A stretch of DNA of 64,000 bases from EW11 sp035765635 (GTDB taxonomy: Bacteria; Verrucomicrobiota; Verrucomicrobiia; Opitutales; Opitutaceae), in contig DASTWZ010000007.1 of the NCBI GenBank assembly GCA_035765635.1, positions 248,001-312,000 on the forward strand, read 5' to 3'. The stretch's first letter is position 1. Every line of letters begins with the position of its first letter. Shown piece after piece: positions 45,141-54,030 of the stretch. The position numbers were made by a program, and so were the translations under genes. The notes beneath the pieces were generated by a model. It made no database searches. It worked only from the letters and a program-made list of their open reading frames with translations, and was not told where the DNA came from.

Positions 45141-45895
45141 TTCCCAGCTACAACTCCGGCCCACGGCTGCTGCCGACGGTCCTGGAAGCGCTGAAGCACT
45201 GGCAGCCTGTTTGGGTCGTGGTCGATGGCAGCACCGATCGGAGTTTCGAACCGGTTGAGAAATTGGCCGCCGAACGCGACGATTTGCGTGTCATTCATCG
45301 GCCAAAAAACGGCGGCAAAGGAGCGGCGGTCCTCACCGGCGCCGAAGCCGCGATCGCCGCGGGATTCACCCACGGACTTGTCATGGACTCGGACGGCCAA
45401 CATCCGGCCGACCACATCGAAAGGTTCATGGCCGCATCGCAAGCCGCTCCCGCGGCGTCGGTACTCGGCGTGCCACAATTCGGCCCGGAGGTTCCGCTCG
45501 AGCGCCTGCATGGTCGCAAACTCAGCGTGGGCTTGGTGAAATTCGAAACGCTCGGCGGTGGCGTCGATGATCCGCTGTTCGGATTTCGCGTGTATCCTCT
45601 CGCGCCTCTTGTCCAATCGCTGCGCTCTACTCGCCACGCCCGCGGTTTCGATTTCGATCCCGAGGTGGCGGTGCGAATGTTCTGGAACGGCGTGCCGACG
45701 ATCAACCTGCCCGCGCCGTGCCGCTATCTTTCGAAAGCAGATGGCGGGGTGTCGCATTTTCATTATGTGCGCGACAACTTGAAAATGATTTGGCTGCACA
45801 CCCGCTTGATCCTGCAACTTCTCCTCTGGCGCTGGCCAGCGGCACGGCGCGCGAAACGGAATCGACTGCAATCGGTCTCAAACATCCATCCATGA
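45110..45895 (+). CDS. family 2 glycosyltransferase
   Basis: The 261-residue GT-A enzyme has VLIPSYNSGPRLLP, the nucleotide-binding VVDGSTDRS and PKNGGKGAA, the metal-binding MDSDGQHP (DxD-like), and a product-side segment FGFRVYP. It is like dolichol-phosphate-mannose-synthase-type GT2. It could decorate the lipid-linked pigment with a sugar. The stop overlaps the next start by 4 bp. Confidence 0.9.
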   Translation: MPRSASHLVLIPSYNSGPRLLPTVLEALKHWQPVWVVVDGSTDRSFEPVEKLAAERDDLRVIHRPKNGGKGAAVLTGAEAAIAAGFTHGLVMDSDGQHPADHIERFMAASQAAPAASVLGVPQFGPEVPLERLHGRKLSVGLVKFETLGGGVDDPLFGFRVYPLAPLVQSLRSTRHARGFDFDPEVAVRMFWNGVPTINLPAPCRYLSKADGGVSHFHYVRDNLKMIWLHTRLILQLLLWRWPAARRAKRNRLQSVSNIHP

Positions 45896-46611
45896 AGGGT
45901 CCAAGTTTCGCGAAACGCGTTTTGAAATCCGTCGTCTCCTGCGCGCTGCTGGCCGCGACGCTGAGTATCCTTCCCCTCGCCCGAGCCGCGTCCGCGTCCA
46001 CGGGGTTGCCGAATCCGCCGGAAAACCTGCTGACGTCCGAGCACAAGATCGACCCCGAGCACCTCGGCGAACCGTGGAGCAAACTCATCGGAACGCTGCA
46101 GGAAAAAGGAAACATCTCCGCCAGATTTACGGAGAATCGTTACCTGCCGCTGAAAAAAATCCCGATCGTTTTCACCGGCGAAATTCGTCTTTCCGCGGAC
46201 CACGGCCTCAGCCTGCACTATCTGACACCAGAGGACCGTCTCATGGTTGTGGATACAAAAGGCGTCTTCATGCGCAATGAAGCCGGTCGCACGCGGGAGA
46301 TGCCCGCCGACCCGAACGCGCTCGCCGCGACTAACGCCCTGCTGCAGGTGATGCGCTTCGATCTCCATTCGCTGGCCGAACATTTTTCGCTCTACGCGGC
46401 GGGCGACGAGCACCTCTGGTTCTTCGGTTTCGAGCCAAAGGACGATTCGGTTTCCAAGACGCTCAGCCGCCTCGTCGTCACGGGAGAAAACGAAAAGGTT
46501 AAACGCATCCTCATGCGAAAATCCGCGCTGCAGAGCATCGAGATCCTGATCGAGGAAGAGCACGCGCGAGTCGATTTTAGCCCGGACGAGTTGAAACGTT
46601 TTTTCCGCTGA
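45892..46611 (+). CDS. LolA-like outer-membrane lipoprotein carrier protein
   Basis: The 239-residue protein has a signal peptide of about 32 residues, then the LolA/LolB-like fold: ISARFTENRYLPLKKIPIVFTGEI near the start, LVVTGENEKVKRILMRKS and IEILIEEEHARVDFS near the end. In aryl-polyene loci such a protein is thought to carry the hydrophobic product across the periplasm. It is followed by the exporter gene after 3 bp. Confidence 0.88.
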   Translation: MKGPSFAKRVLKSVVSCALLAATLSILPLARAASASTGLPNPPENLLTSEHKIDPEHLGEPWSKLIGTLQEKGNISARFTENRYLPLKKIPIVFTGEIRLSADHGLSLHYLTPEDRLMVVDTKGVFMRNEAGRTREMPADPNALAATNALLQVMRFDLHSLAEHFSLYAAGDEHLWFFGFEPKDDSVSKTLSRLVVTGENEKVKRILMRKSALQSIEILIEEEHARVDFSPDELKRFFR

Positions 46612-46614
46612 GGA

Positions 46615-48945
46615 ATGGAGCCGCGCGCGCAAAAATTTTTCGCGGGTCTCCTTCTTTTCAGTCTCACCGCGCTCGGACTGCTCTGGCTCAGCCGCATCGA
46701 TTACAGCGAGAAAATTTCGACCAACGTCATCGACTTGATCCCGACCGATGAACGTTCGCCGGAGCTGTCGCTCGTGCGCTCGCTGGTCAACGATCGCCAG
46801 TCCCGCACGATGCTTTTCGTCCTGCGCGCAGCCGGGGCGCCGGCCGGTAGTGGCGTGACGAATACATTCGCGGACTCGCTCCGCGGCAGCGGCCTCTTCG
46901 ACGACGTGGTCGTGCTTTCCGACACCAAGAATCGCGACGAACTGGGCCGCTTCATTTACGAGAAGCGTTTCGAGCTGCTCTTGCCGCGCTATCTCGCCGC
47001 AAAGAAAAAAGCCTACGAGCAAGCCAAGCCGAAGGACATGGTCTTCTCGCGCTGGCTCGCCGAATCCGCGACGGACGATTTGGAAAAATTCCTCGGCCGA
47101 CCCGAGAGCGTGGCGTTTCAGGAGTTGTTGCCGCGCGATCCGTTTCTCCTCGTGCCAACGCTGGCGGAGCATGCCCAAGGCCTCGGCTTCGGCGGCGGCG
47201 GATCCACTCCGCAGACTGGTTTGGTTTGGGCGCTGCTGAAGCCATCGCCGTTCACGGAACAAGGACAGGCGCCGGTTTTCAGCGCGGTCGAAAAAGCTCG
47301 CGCCGCCGCGACTGCGCTGGAGCCGAAACTCGAACTCGAATGGAGCGGCGTGAATCGTTTCGCCGCGGACAGCCGCGAACGCATCAGCAAAGAACTTTCC
47401 TGGCTGAACACGCTTTCACTCATCGCCGTTCTCGGCGTGACCTGCGTGTTCGTGCGAAAGATTTGGAAGGTGATTCACCTCGTGCCGGTCGTGCTGTTTT
47501 CGATCCTTGGGGCGTGGGTCATCTCGACGATGGCTTTCCATCGGCTGCACATTCTCGTGTTCGTCGTCGGCTCGCTCCTGTCGGGCGTCGCGATCGATTA
47601 TGGTTTCTATTTGTACATGCAGCCGGCGCTGCGGCCGGATGAAACCTATCGCGAAAAACTCGGGCGGTTGATGAAACCTCTCCTCGCGAGCTGCCTGACG
47701 ACCGTGATCGGATTTTCGTTTCTGCTCTTTTCGGAGCTTCCGCTGATTCGGCAACTCGGCGTGTTTGTCAGTGCGGGCCTGCTGAGCGCGTTGCTCGGCG
47801 CGATCTTGTACTTCGCGCTGTTGACCCGGCCCTTCCTCGAAACGCGCTCGCTGCCGCGGCCCGAAACCTCTGGCTCGAAAAAAATCATTCACGGTCTCGG
47901 GATTATCGCGGCGATCGCGGCGGTGTGGGGCATCTGCCACCTCACCTGGCGCGACGACGTTCGCCAGCTGGAGGTGCCGTCGCCCGAGCTGCGCGCGAAC
48001 GACGAAAAGGTGCGTAGTTATTTTGGTGATACAGAGGCGCGTTCGATGTACCTCACGCGTGAGGCGACGCCGGCGGCAGCGCGCGATTCGCTGGAAAAAT
48101 TTCTCGTCTGGCACGACGCGAAATATCCGGAGGCCGCGGGCGCGAGCCTGGGCTGGCTGATTCCGACCTCGCAGGAATGGAACGCGATGGCGGCGTTTCG
48201 GAACGAGCTCGAACGTTTTCCGAGCGACTTCCGATTTTCCCTCGAGCATCACGGCTACAATCCGGGCAGTTTCGAGCCCTTCTTCAAGGCATGGGAAGAT
48301 GATGTCCTCGCCGCGAAATCGGGCGACTACTCAGGCGTAATTCCCGAAGTCCTGGCGCATTTGTCTGGGCCGCTCAGTCTCCTCGCGTCGAGTTCGAAGG
48401 AAGGCACCTGGTTCATCACGCTCGCCAATCACGATTCCAACCTCACGCCACCGGTGGAGCTGCACACCTTCTTCGTGAGTCAGCTGGAAAGCCTGAACGG
48501 ACTTTTCACCCGCTATCGTCACTCCGCGGCGCGGCTGAGCGCGATGGGCCTGGCGCTGGTCGGCCTCAGTGTGTTCGTGCTTTACGGAATCAAACGCGGC
48601 GTGCGCATTTTCTGCATCCCGGCCGGCTCCTGTGTATTCGCTTTTGGGATACTCGGGCTGATGGGCCAGCCGTTGAATCTCTTTCATCTGCTCGGCGCGT
48701 TTCTCGGCGTCTGCCTGAGCCACAACTACGCGATCTTTTCCGCCGAAAACGCCGGACGGCGCGAGCCTCCGCCGCCTTCGATCCGACTCTCCGCGCTCTG
48801 CACGGCGGCGTCCTTCAGCGTGCTTGCCTTTAGCAAGATCCCGGTTGTTTCCGCACTCGGAACAATCGTCTCGATCACCGTCCTGACGGCGCTTCTGATG
48901 GTCGAGCTCGAGCCGATCACGGCTCGGTCTTTGGACATCGAATGA
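46615..48945 (+). CDS. MMPL/RND-type exporter
   Basis: The 776-residue protein has the MMPL layout: one N-terminal helix, a periplasmic domain, a cluster of about five helices (residues ~260-420, including VVGSLLSGVAIDYGFYLYM), a second periplasmic domain, and a second helix cluster to the C-terminus (AFLGVCLSHNYAIFS). It should export or flip the pigment or its lipid conjugate using the proton gradient. The stop overlaps the ligase start by 4 bp. Confidence 0.92.
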   Translation: MEPRAQKFFAGLLLFSLTALGLLWLSRIDYSEKISTNVIDLIPTDERSPELSLVRSLVNDRQSRTMLFVLRAAGAPAGSGVTNTFADSLRGSGLFDDVVVLSDTKNRDELGRFIYEKRFELLLPRYLAAKKKAYEQAKPKDMVFSRWLAESATDDLEKFLGRPESVAFQELLPRDPFLLVPTLAEHAQGLGFGGGGSTPQTGLVWALLKPSPFTEQGQAPVFSAVEKARAAATALEPKLELEWSGVNRFAADSRERISKELSWLNTLSLIAVLGVTCVFVRKIWKVIHLVPVVLFSILGAWVISTMAFHRLHILVFVVGSLLSGVAIDYGFYLYMQPALRPDETYREKLGRLMKPLLASCLTTVIGFSFLLFSELPLIRQLGVFVSAGLLSALLGAILYFALLTRPFLETRSLPRPETSGSKKIIHGLGIIAAIAAVWGICHLTWRDDVRQLEVPSPELRANDEKVRSYFGDTEARSMYLTREATPAAARDSLEKFLVWHDAKYPEAAGASLGWLIPTSQEWNAMAAFRNELERFPSDFRFSLEHHGYNPGSFEPFFKAWEDDVLAAKSGDYSGVIPEVLAHLSGPLSLLASSSKEGTWFITLANHDSNLTPPVELHTFFVSQLESLNGLFTRYRHSAARLSAMGLALVGLSVFVLYGIKRGVRIFCIPAGSCVFAFGILGLMGQPLNLFHLLGAFLGVCLSHNYAIFSAENAGRREPPPPSIRLSALCTAASFSVLAFSKIPVVSALGTIVSITVLTALLMVELEPITARSLDIE

Positions 48946-50312
48946 GCGAAGATCGCAACGACCTGCTTTCCACTTGGGCCCGCCTGGTGGAAGGCGAACC
49001 CAATGCAACCGCACTCGTGGAAGCGGCGGAAAACCGCGTTTGGACGCGCAAGGAACTCGACGAAGCGTCGCGCGAGTGGGCGGACCGCGTATCCGATCCA
49101 GCACTACTCGAGGGCGCCGGCGTCGGCTTCGCGCTGCCGAACAATGCGACATGGTTTGCCGCGTACCTTGGTCTGCTGCGCTGCGGCGCGGTGCCGATCC
49201 CGCTTGACTCATCCGAGCCGTTAGAAAACCAGCGCGCGCTGGCGGCGGCCGGCGGCGCGCGCTTCGTCTGGAATGGCGCGACCCTCGAAACGCTCGAGGG
49301 CGCGGGAACGCGTTTTCCCGCCGACACCTGCGTGGTGAAGCTGACCTCCGGCACGACCGGAACACCGCGCGCCTTGGCCTTCAAACACCGCGAGATGCTG
49401 GCCGATGGCCGGCAGATTTGCGCGACGATGAGTATTCGCCCTTCGGATACAAACCTGGCGATCGTCCCGTTCGGCCATTCTTACGGTTTGGGAAATCTGG
49501 TTGTGCCGTTGCTCGATCAAGGCACATCGGCGATCTGTGTTTCGGCGCCGCTGCCTCATGCCATCGCGGCAGACGCGGCGAAATGGAAGCCGACGATTTT
49601 TCCCGCCGTCCCGGCATTGCTCAGGGTGCTGGCGCTATCGGCGCTTGATCCGAAAACGTTCGAGAGCGTTCGCACCGTCGTTTCCGCGGGTTCTGCCCTC
49701 TCGGCCGATGTCGCGAATCAGTTTTATCAAAAATACCACGCGCCCGTTCACGGCTTCTATGGTTCGAGCGAAACCGGCGGCATCAGCTACGACCGCAGCG
49801 GCGAAGCCACGCTGGCTGGCCGGAGTGTGGGCCAGCCGATGGAGGGCGTTCGAATCGTGCCTGCGGCCGGCCAGCGCTTTTGGGTCGAGAGCGCCGCGGT
49901 GTACACGCGCAAGAACGCCGCGCGCCGCACCGCAGGGGGGCATGGACGTTTTCGCCCGGCAGATCGCGGAGAACTGGATGCGCGGGGCGAACTCGTGTTG
50001 CTCGGCCGCGCCGGCCGCATGCTGAAGATCGCCGGTCGCCGCATCGACTTGACGGAACTCGAACAATCGCTGCGCAAAATTTCCGGCATACGCGACGCCT
50101 ACGTCGTCCCGCATCCGCACAAAACCGAAGAGCTCGCCGCCGCGCTGGCCACCGATTTTTCCATCGAAGCGGCGCGCACCGTCATCCGCGCCGCCCTCGC
50201 CGCCTGGAAAGTCCCGCGACGCATTCTTGTCTTTCACGAATTTCCTCTGACCAGTCGTGGAAAAACGGATACAGCGTCTTTGCGCGAGGCGCTTGGAAAA
50301 ACTGGCCTCTGA
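48942..50312 (+). CDS. acyl-CoA synthetase/AMP ligase
   Basis: The 456-residue adenylating enzyme has the AMP-binding loop KLTSGTTGTPRA, the HGFYGSSETGGIS motif, the hinge region RAGRMLKIAGRRIDLTE and the catalytic Lys near SRGKTDTAS. It is the last gene of the operon. In aryl-polyene and xanthomonadin loci a homolog loads the aromatic acid onto the ACP. With a chorismatase gene opposite, hydroxybenzoate is the likely substrate. Confidence 0.9.
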   Translation: MSEDRNDLLSTWARLVEGEPNATALVEAAENRVWTRKELDEASREWADRVSDPALLEGAGVGFALPNNATWFAAYLGLLRCGAVPIPLDSSEPLENQRALAAAGGARFVWNGATLETLEGAGTRFPADTCVVKLTSGTTGTPRALAFKHREMLADGRQICATMSIRPSDTNLAIVPFGHSYGLGNLVVPLLDQGTSAICVSAPLPHAIAADAAKWKPTIFPAVPALLRVLALSALDPKTFESVRTVVSAGSALSADVANQFYQKYHAPVHGFYGSSETGGISYDRSGEATLAGRSVGQPMEGVRIVPAAGQRFWVESAAVYTRKNAARRTAGGHGRFRPADRGELDARGELVLLGRAGRMLKIAGRRIDLTELEQSLRKISGIRDAYVVPHPHKTEELAAALATDFSIEAARTVIRAALAAWKVPRRILVFHEFPLTSRGKTDTASLREALGKTGL

Positions 50313-50318
50313 AAAATT

Positions 50319-50490
50319 TGCCCACGAATCACACGAATCGATCCTCTGAAAGATTTCCCACGGAACACACGGACGGCACGGAAGAAATCAAACTTCAGAA
50401 TTCGGATTCTGAATTCTATTCCGTGTTTTCCGTGTATTCCGTGGGAAGATTCTGGGGATCGGTTTCGTGTATTTGGTGTGATTCGTGGGC
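50319..50490. repeat. palindromic repeat family E, copy 1
   Basis: Outer arms CCCACGAATCACACGAA and TGTGATTCGTGGG are followed inward by a second pair (CCCACGGAA... and ...TTCCGTGGG), with a small AGAATTC/GAATTCT hairpin at the centre. It sits between the convergent ligase and chorismatase genes and could form a long hairpin acting as a bidirectional terminator. A second copy is at 62753-62949. Confidence 0.75.
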
Positions 50491-51426
50491 CTAAACCTTT
50501 TTCACCAACGTCGCTTCGATTTCGATGTTCAGCGCTGCGCGGCAGATGTCGGAGCGCAGCCAGGTCACGCGGTCGGCGGGTTGAAGGAGCGTCCCTTCGA
50601 GCAGTGCCCGGGCGGGGAGCAGGTCGGCGGCGTTGCGCAGGTAAACTTTGAAGTGACGCGTCCAGCGGTCCTTCGCACCGAGATTGTCGCCGATGCCGGT
50701 CGCTTGGGAAATCAAGCGGAGGTTGTCTCGCGTGGTCGCGACCTGTCCGGCCAGATCGCCCGGAATCGTCGCGTGGCCTTTGATCGCGGCCGTGCCTGAA
50801 ACGAAAACGTAACTTTGCCCATCCGCCGTCGCGATCGTCGCGCGCGAGAAGCTGGGCGAACGCGGTCCGTGCTCCTCGGGATAATCGTAAGCGGGGACTT
50901 GTTCCGGATTCTCGACGTGCTTGGGCAGCGCACTGCCCGCCACGAAAACCACGGCGACACGATCATCGTCGGAACCCACCGCGCTCGCGGCGGGCAGCGC
51001 GCGCTTGTACTCCGTGCCGAGCGCGGTCTCGAAGCTGATCGAGCGTCCGCGGCAGAACGCGCGATAGTGCTCCAACTCGGCGGTCACGGCATTGATGCGG
51101 GAAACGTAGTTCCACATCCGATACAAATGCCGGCCCTCGACGGCGTGAATGATGCGTTGGTAAAGCCGGCGCGTGCCGCCTTCGAGCAACCCACCCGCAG
51201 CTTTCTCGAAGCCGCATCCGATCAAGAGGTCTCCAGCGCGATAAAGGGATAGTCCGTTTTCCTCGCGAAACAGCGTGGCCGGCGGAAAAATTTCCTCCTC
51301 CGCCACCCCGGCGAGAAAAGGCACGTCCACGGCGAAGACGTACGCGTTTTTCGAAGGCGCAACAGCCGAACTGAAGGCGATGCGCAGCGGCAAAGCACTT
51401 TCCTGCGCTGCGATGAGGTTGGACAT
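50491..51426 (-). CDS. chorismatase (FkbO/Hyg5/XanB2 family)
   Basis: The 311-residue protein has the chorismatase landmarks: EEHGPRSPSFSRA, FVSGTAAIKGHA, HFKVYLRNAADL and RSDICRAALNIEIEA at the end. These enzymes hydrolyse chorismate to hydroxybenzoates or a dihydro form with loss of pyruvate. The Cys seven residues before the Glu of the IEIE motif is the position that separates Hyg5-like (3-hydroxybenzoate) from FkbO-like enzymes, as I recall the family. ATG 51426 is preferred to GTG 51441. It converges on the pigment operon. Confidence 0.85.
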   Translation of the reverse strand: MSNLIAAQESALPLRIAFSSAVAPSKNAYVFAVDVPFLAGVAEEEIFPPATLFREENGLSLYRAGDLLIGCGFEKAAGGLLEGGTRRLYQRIIHAVEGRHLYRMWNYVSRINAVTAELEHYRAFCRGRSISFETALGTEYKRALPAASAVGSDDDRVAVVFVAGSALPKHVENPEQVPAYDYPEEHGPRSPSFSRATIATADGQSYVFVSGTAAIKGHATIPGDLAGQVATTRDNLRLISQATGIGDNLGAKDRWTRHFKVYLRNAADLLPARALLEGTLLQPADRVTWLRSDICRAALNIEIEATLVKKV

Positions 51427-51531
51427 TCGCGTGAAAAACACGGCGGGGCGTCGCGGCAGACAAGATTAAACCATACGAGCGAGAGAAACCGCTTGCTTCC
51501 TCTTCCGTGCTCCTCGAACTCGACCGCCGCG

Positions 51532-52776
51532 ATGACGCCGTTCGAGCTGTCCGTTCATTTTTTCCTTCAACTCGTCTGTGTGCTCTGCGTTTGCCGGGCC
51601 GTCAGTTGGGCGGCGTCGAAGGTCGGCCAGCCGCCGGTCGTCGGTGAGATGATTGCCGGCGTTCTCCTCGGGCCATCGCTCTTCGGCGTCCTCGCGCCGG
51701 AATACCAGGAGTGGCTTTTCCCGAAGGCGTCACGGCCGATTTTGTTTTCCGCGGCGCAGATCGGCTTGGCTCTGTATATGTTTGTCGTGGGGCTGGAATT
51801 TCGCGTCGACCTGATCAGTTCGCGCGTGCGCAGCGCGCTGGCCATCTCGATTTCCGGTATCATTGCTCCGTTCGCGCTCGGATGCGGATTGGCGGTCTGG
51901 CTCTGGAAATCCTCGGGGTATTTCAACCCGGGCATCACGCTGAAGCAGGCCATGCCCTATATGGGCGCGGCGATGGGCATCACGGCTTTCCCGATGCTCG
52001 CGCGCATCATCGTGGAGCGACGCCTGACCGCCACGACGGCTGGCGCGCTGGCGTTGGCAGCGGGTGCGATCGACGATGCCGCAGCCTGGTGTGTGCTCGC
52101 GCTCGTTCTGGCCGGAATCATGGGCAAACCCGCACTGGCGCTCAACGCGGTAGGCGGCGGAGTGATTTTCCTCGGTTTGCTTTTCACGGTGGGCCGCGTG
52201 CTGCTTCGCAAAATGACCGCGCAAGGCGAAAAGGATGAAGAGTCCTGCCGCCGCATGATGGGATGGATGTTTGTTCTCCTCATGATCGCCGCGTGGTTCA
52301 CCGATAAAATCGGACTCTACTCCGTTTTCGGCGCGTTTTTCCTCGGCGCATCGGTGCCGCGCGGACGCCTCTGCAACTACATGATCGATATGATCGAGCC
52401 GCTCACGACCATGCTGCTGCTTCCGATGTTTTTCATCTATTCGGGCCTCAACACGCGCATGGACCTGATGACCGGAGCGACGATGTGGTTGGCCACCCTC
52501 GGCGTGCTGGCCGCCGCCATCATCGGCAAAGCCGGCGCATGCTACGCCGCCGCCCGAGCCTGCGGCGAAAGCCATCGCGAGGCGATCGGGGTGGGCATGC
52601 TGATGAATGCCCGCGGCTTGATGGAGCTAATCATTCTGAATATCGGATTGGAGCGCGGCGTCATAACGCCGGTCCTCTTCTCCATCATGGTGCTCATGGC
52701 CATTCTCACGACGGTGATATCGACGCCGCTCTTCAATCTCACCTACGGCAAACCGACGGAAGGCGTAGTGATTTAG
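51532..52776 (+). CDS. CPA2-type cation/proton antiporter
   Basis: The 414-residue protein has about 12 hydrophobic helices and the CPA2 Na+/H+ exchanger fold. GQPPVVGEMIAGVLLGPSLFG is the typical second helix and AAGAIDDAAAWCVLAL holds the acidic pair of the ion-binding site. There is no RCK/TrkA-N regulatory domain at the C-terminus. ATG 51532 fits the family; a longer frame to 51493 is not helical. The ion is not predictable. Confidence 0.9.
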   Translation: MTPFELSVHFFLQLVCVLCVCRAVSWAASKVGQPPVVGEMIAGVLLGPSLFGVLAPEYQEWLFPKASRPILFSAAQIGLALYMFVVGLEFRVDLISSRVRSALAISISGIIAPFALGCGLAVWLWKSSGYFNPGITLKQAMPYMGAAMGITAFPMLARIIVERRLTATTAGALALAAGAIDDAAAWCVLALVLAGIMGKPALALNAVGGGVIFLGLLFTVGRVLLRKMTAQGEKDEESCRRMMGWMFVLLMIAAWFTDKIGLYSVFGAFFLGASVPRGRLCNYMIDMIEPLTTMLLLPMFFIYSGLNTRMDLMTGATMWLATLGVLAAAIIGKAGACYAAARACGESHREAIGVGMLMNARGLMELIILNIGLERGVITPVLFSIMVLMAILTTVISTPLFNLTYGKPTEGVVI

Positions 52777-52794
52777 CCACTACAGAGAGTTCGC

Positions 52795-53532
52795 GTGTCG
52801 ATGCTGACAAAAGCCGAAGTCGCCCGTCTCCGCTCGCTGCACGAAAAGAAGAATCGCGAGGCGGAAAAGGTCTTCGTTGTCGAAGGCGAAAAAGTCGTGC
52901 GCGAGCTGCTCGAGGCCGGCTTTCCGTTCCTCGAAGTCTACGGCACGAGCCAGGCGGTCGCGGCGGAGTTTTCCGGCAAAGTTCGCCTGATCACGACACT
53001 CGAGATGGCGCGGATCAGCCATTTTCCCACGCCTTCATCGCTCTTCGCGCTCGGGCGTTTGGAGCGTCACACGCTCGGCGAAAACGAACTGGATACGGGC
53101 CTTACCCTGGCGCTGGACGGCGTGCAGGACGCAGGCAATGTCGGCACGCTGCTGCGGCTCGCCGATTGGTTTGGAGCCACGCGCGTGCTGCTGTCTCCCG
53201 ACTCGGCAGATCTCTTCAGCCAAAAAGTGATCAATGCGAGCATGGGATCGTTTGCTCGCGTGCGTGTCGTAACCGCAGAACTAGCCGATGCGCTCGAACG
53301 CGTGAGAGTGCCGGTGCTCGGCTGCGATTTATCCGGCGACGACATTCACGGCGTCGATGTGGGATCGAACGTCGTGGTCGTGATCGGCAGCGAAGGCCGT
53401 GGATTGTCCGTCGCGACGCGCCCGCGCATCACACGTTTCGTCACTATCCCCCGCCGCGGCGCCGCCGAATCCCTAAATGCCGCCGTGGCCGCCGGCATTG
53501 TATTGGATAATCTGATACGCGCTGCGCGCTAG
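52795..53532 (+). CDS. TrmH/SpoU family RNA 2'-O-methyltransferase
   Basis: The 245-residue protein has an N-terminal substrate-binding domain (FVVEGEKVVRELLEAG) and a SPOUT knot domain with LDGVQDAGNVGTLLRLADWFGA (motif 1), IGSEGRGLS (motif 2) and AAESLNAAVAAGIVL (motif 3). It methylates ribose in rRNA or tRNA; the site is not predictable. GTG 52795 or ATG 52801 both give plausible starts. Confidence 0.92.
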   Translation: MSMLTKAEVARLRSLHEKKNREAEKVFVVEGEKVVRELLEAGFPFLEVYGTSQAVAAEFSGKVRLITTLEMARISHFPTPSSLFALGRLERHTLGENELDTGLTLALDGVQDAGNVGTLLRLADWFGATRVLLSPDSADLFSQKVINASMGSFARVRVVTAELADALERVRVPVLGCDLSGDDIHGVDVGSNVVVVIGSEGRGLSVATRPRITRFVTIPRRGAAESLNAAVAAGIVLDNLIRAAR

Positions 53533-53547
53533 AGCGTTTTCAAAAAA

Positions 53548-53757
53548 CCTATAGCCGCAAAGAGGCACAAAAAGAGCAAAGAGGATTTCGGGTTTGCGAA
53601 GTCGCTCGCAATGGCCGCTCCACAACGCGGTTGGGGCATTGGTTTGTAACTCCAAACCAAAATACCAGACCACTCCCGAGCGACGAATGTCTGAGCCGCG
53701 TCGGCGTAACAAAAATCCTCTTTGCGTATCTTGTGAGCCTCTTTGCGGCTAAAAATA
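53548..53757. repeat. dispersed palindromic element, family A copy 2
   Basis: Bounded by AGCCGCAAAGAGGC on the left and GCCTCTTTGCGGCT on the right, with inner arms CAAAGAGGAT and ATCCTCTTTG and a central TTGGTTTG...CAAACCAA palindrome. The body is closely similar to copy 3 at 60441-60620. It sits just past the methyltransferase gene, facing the convergent helicase gene. Confidence 0.75.
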
Positions 53758-53829
53758 GTCGTGATCGATACCCTGAGACTTTGCTTCGCTGTACCTTTCG
53801 CGGCTACAGTTTCATTTTATATGCTATAA

Positions 53830-53859
53830 GGAAGAAGTAAGAATGCTGGATGATGAATG
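53830..53859. repeat. short repeat C, copy 1
   Basis: The sequence GGAAGAAGTAAGAATG followed by a TGGATGATGAATG stretch recurs, in either orientation, at 54031-54060, 55825-55859 and 60811-60843. It flanks repeat B copy 1 in inverted orientation relative to 54031-54060. Confidence 0.7.
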
Positions 53860-53871
53860 CAGGCGGGCCCA

Positions 53872-53985
53872 GCCTCAGCGGGTAGGGCGAGGCGTCCCTG
53901 GCGAACCGCGCTGAGCGTGGCTCATCCGGGAGGTTAGTCTGAACGATTGCGGCTCGCCTGGAGGCTTCGCCCTATCCACTGAGGC
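53872..53985. repeat. palindromic repeat B, copy 1
   Basis: Left arm GCCTCAGCGGGTAGGGCGAG, right arm CTTCGCCCTATCCACTGAGGC, with inner arms GCGAACCGC and GCGGCTCGC. The shared middle CCGGGAGGTTAG also occurs in copy 2 at 60691-60798. It lies between the convergent methyltransferase and helicase genes. Confidence 0.75.
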
Positions 53986-54030
53986 GATTCGTTTGGGACA
54001 CGTCAGACGCAGTCCGAGACTGCGCGTTCG

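Noticed and set aside
45763..47262. 499-residue open frame on the minus strand opposite the lolA-like and mmpl genes
   Set aside because: It mirrors the high-GC third positions of the plus-strand genes, is Arg/Glu/Gln-rich and has no domain; the plus-strand genes are well supported.
48331..49365. 344-residue open frame on the minus strand opposite the exporter and ligase genes
   Set aside because: Arg/Ala-rich and low complexity, a codon-bias shadow crossing two real genes.
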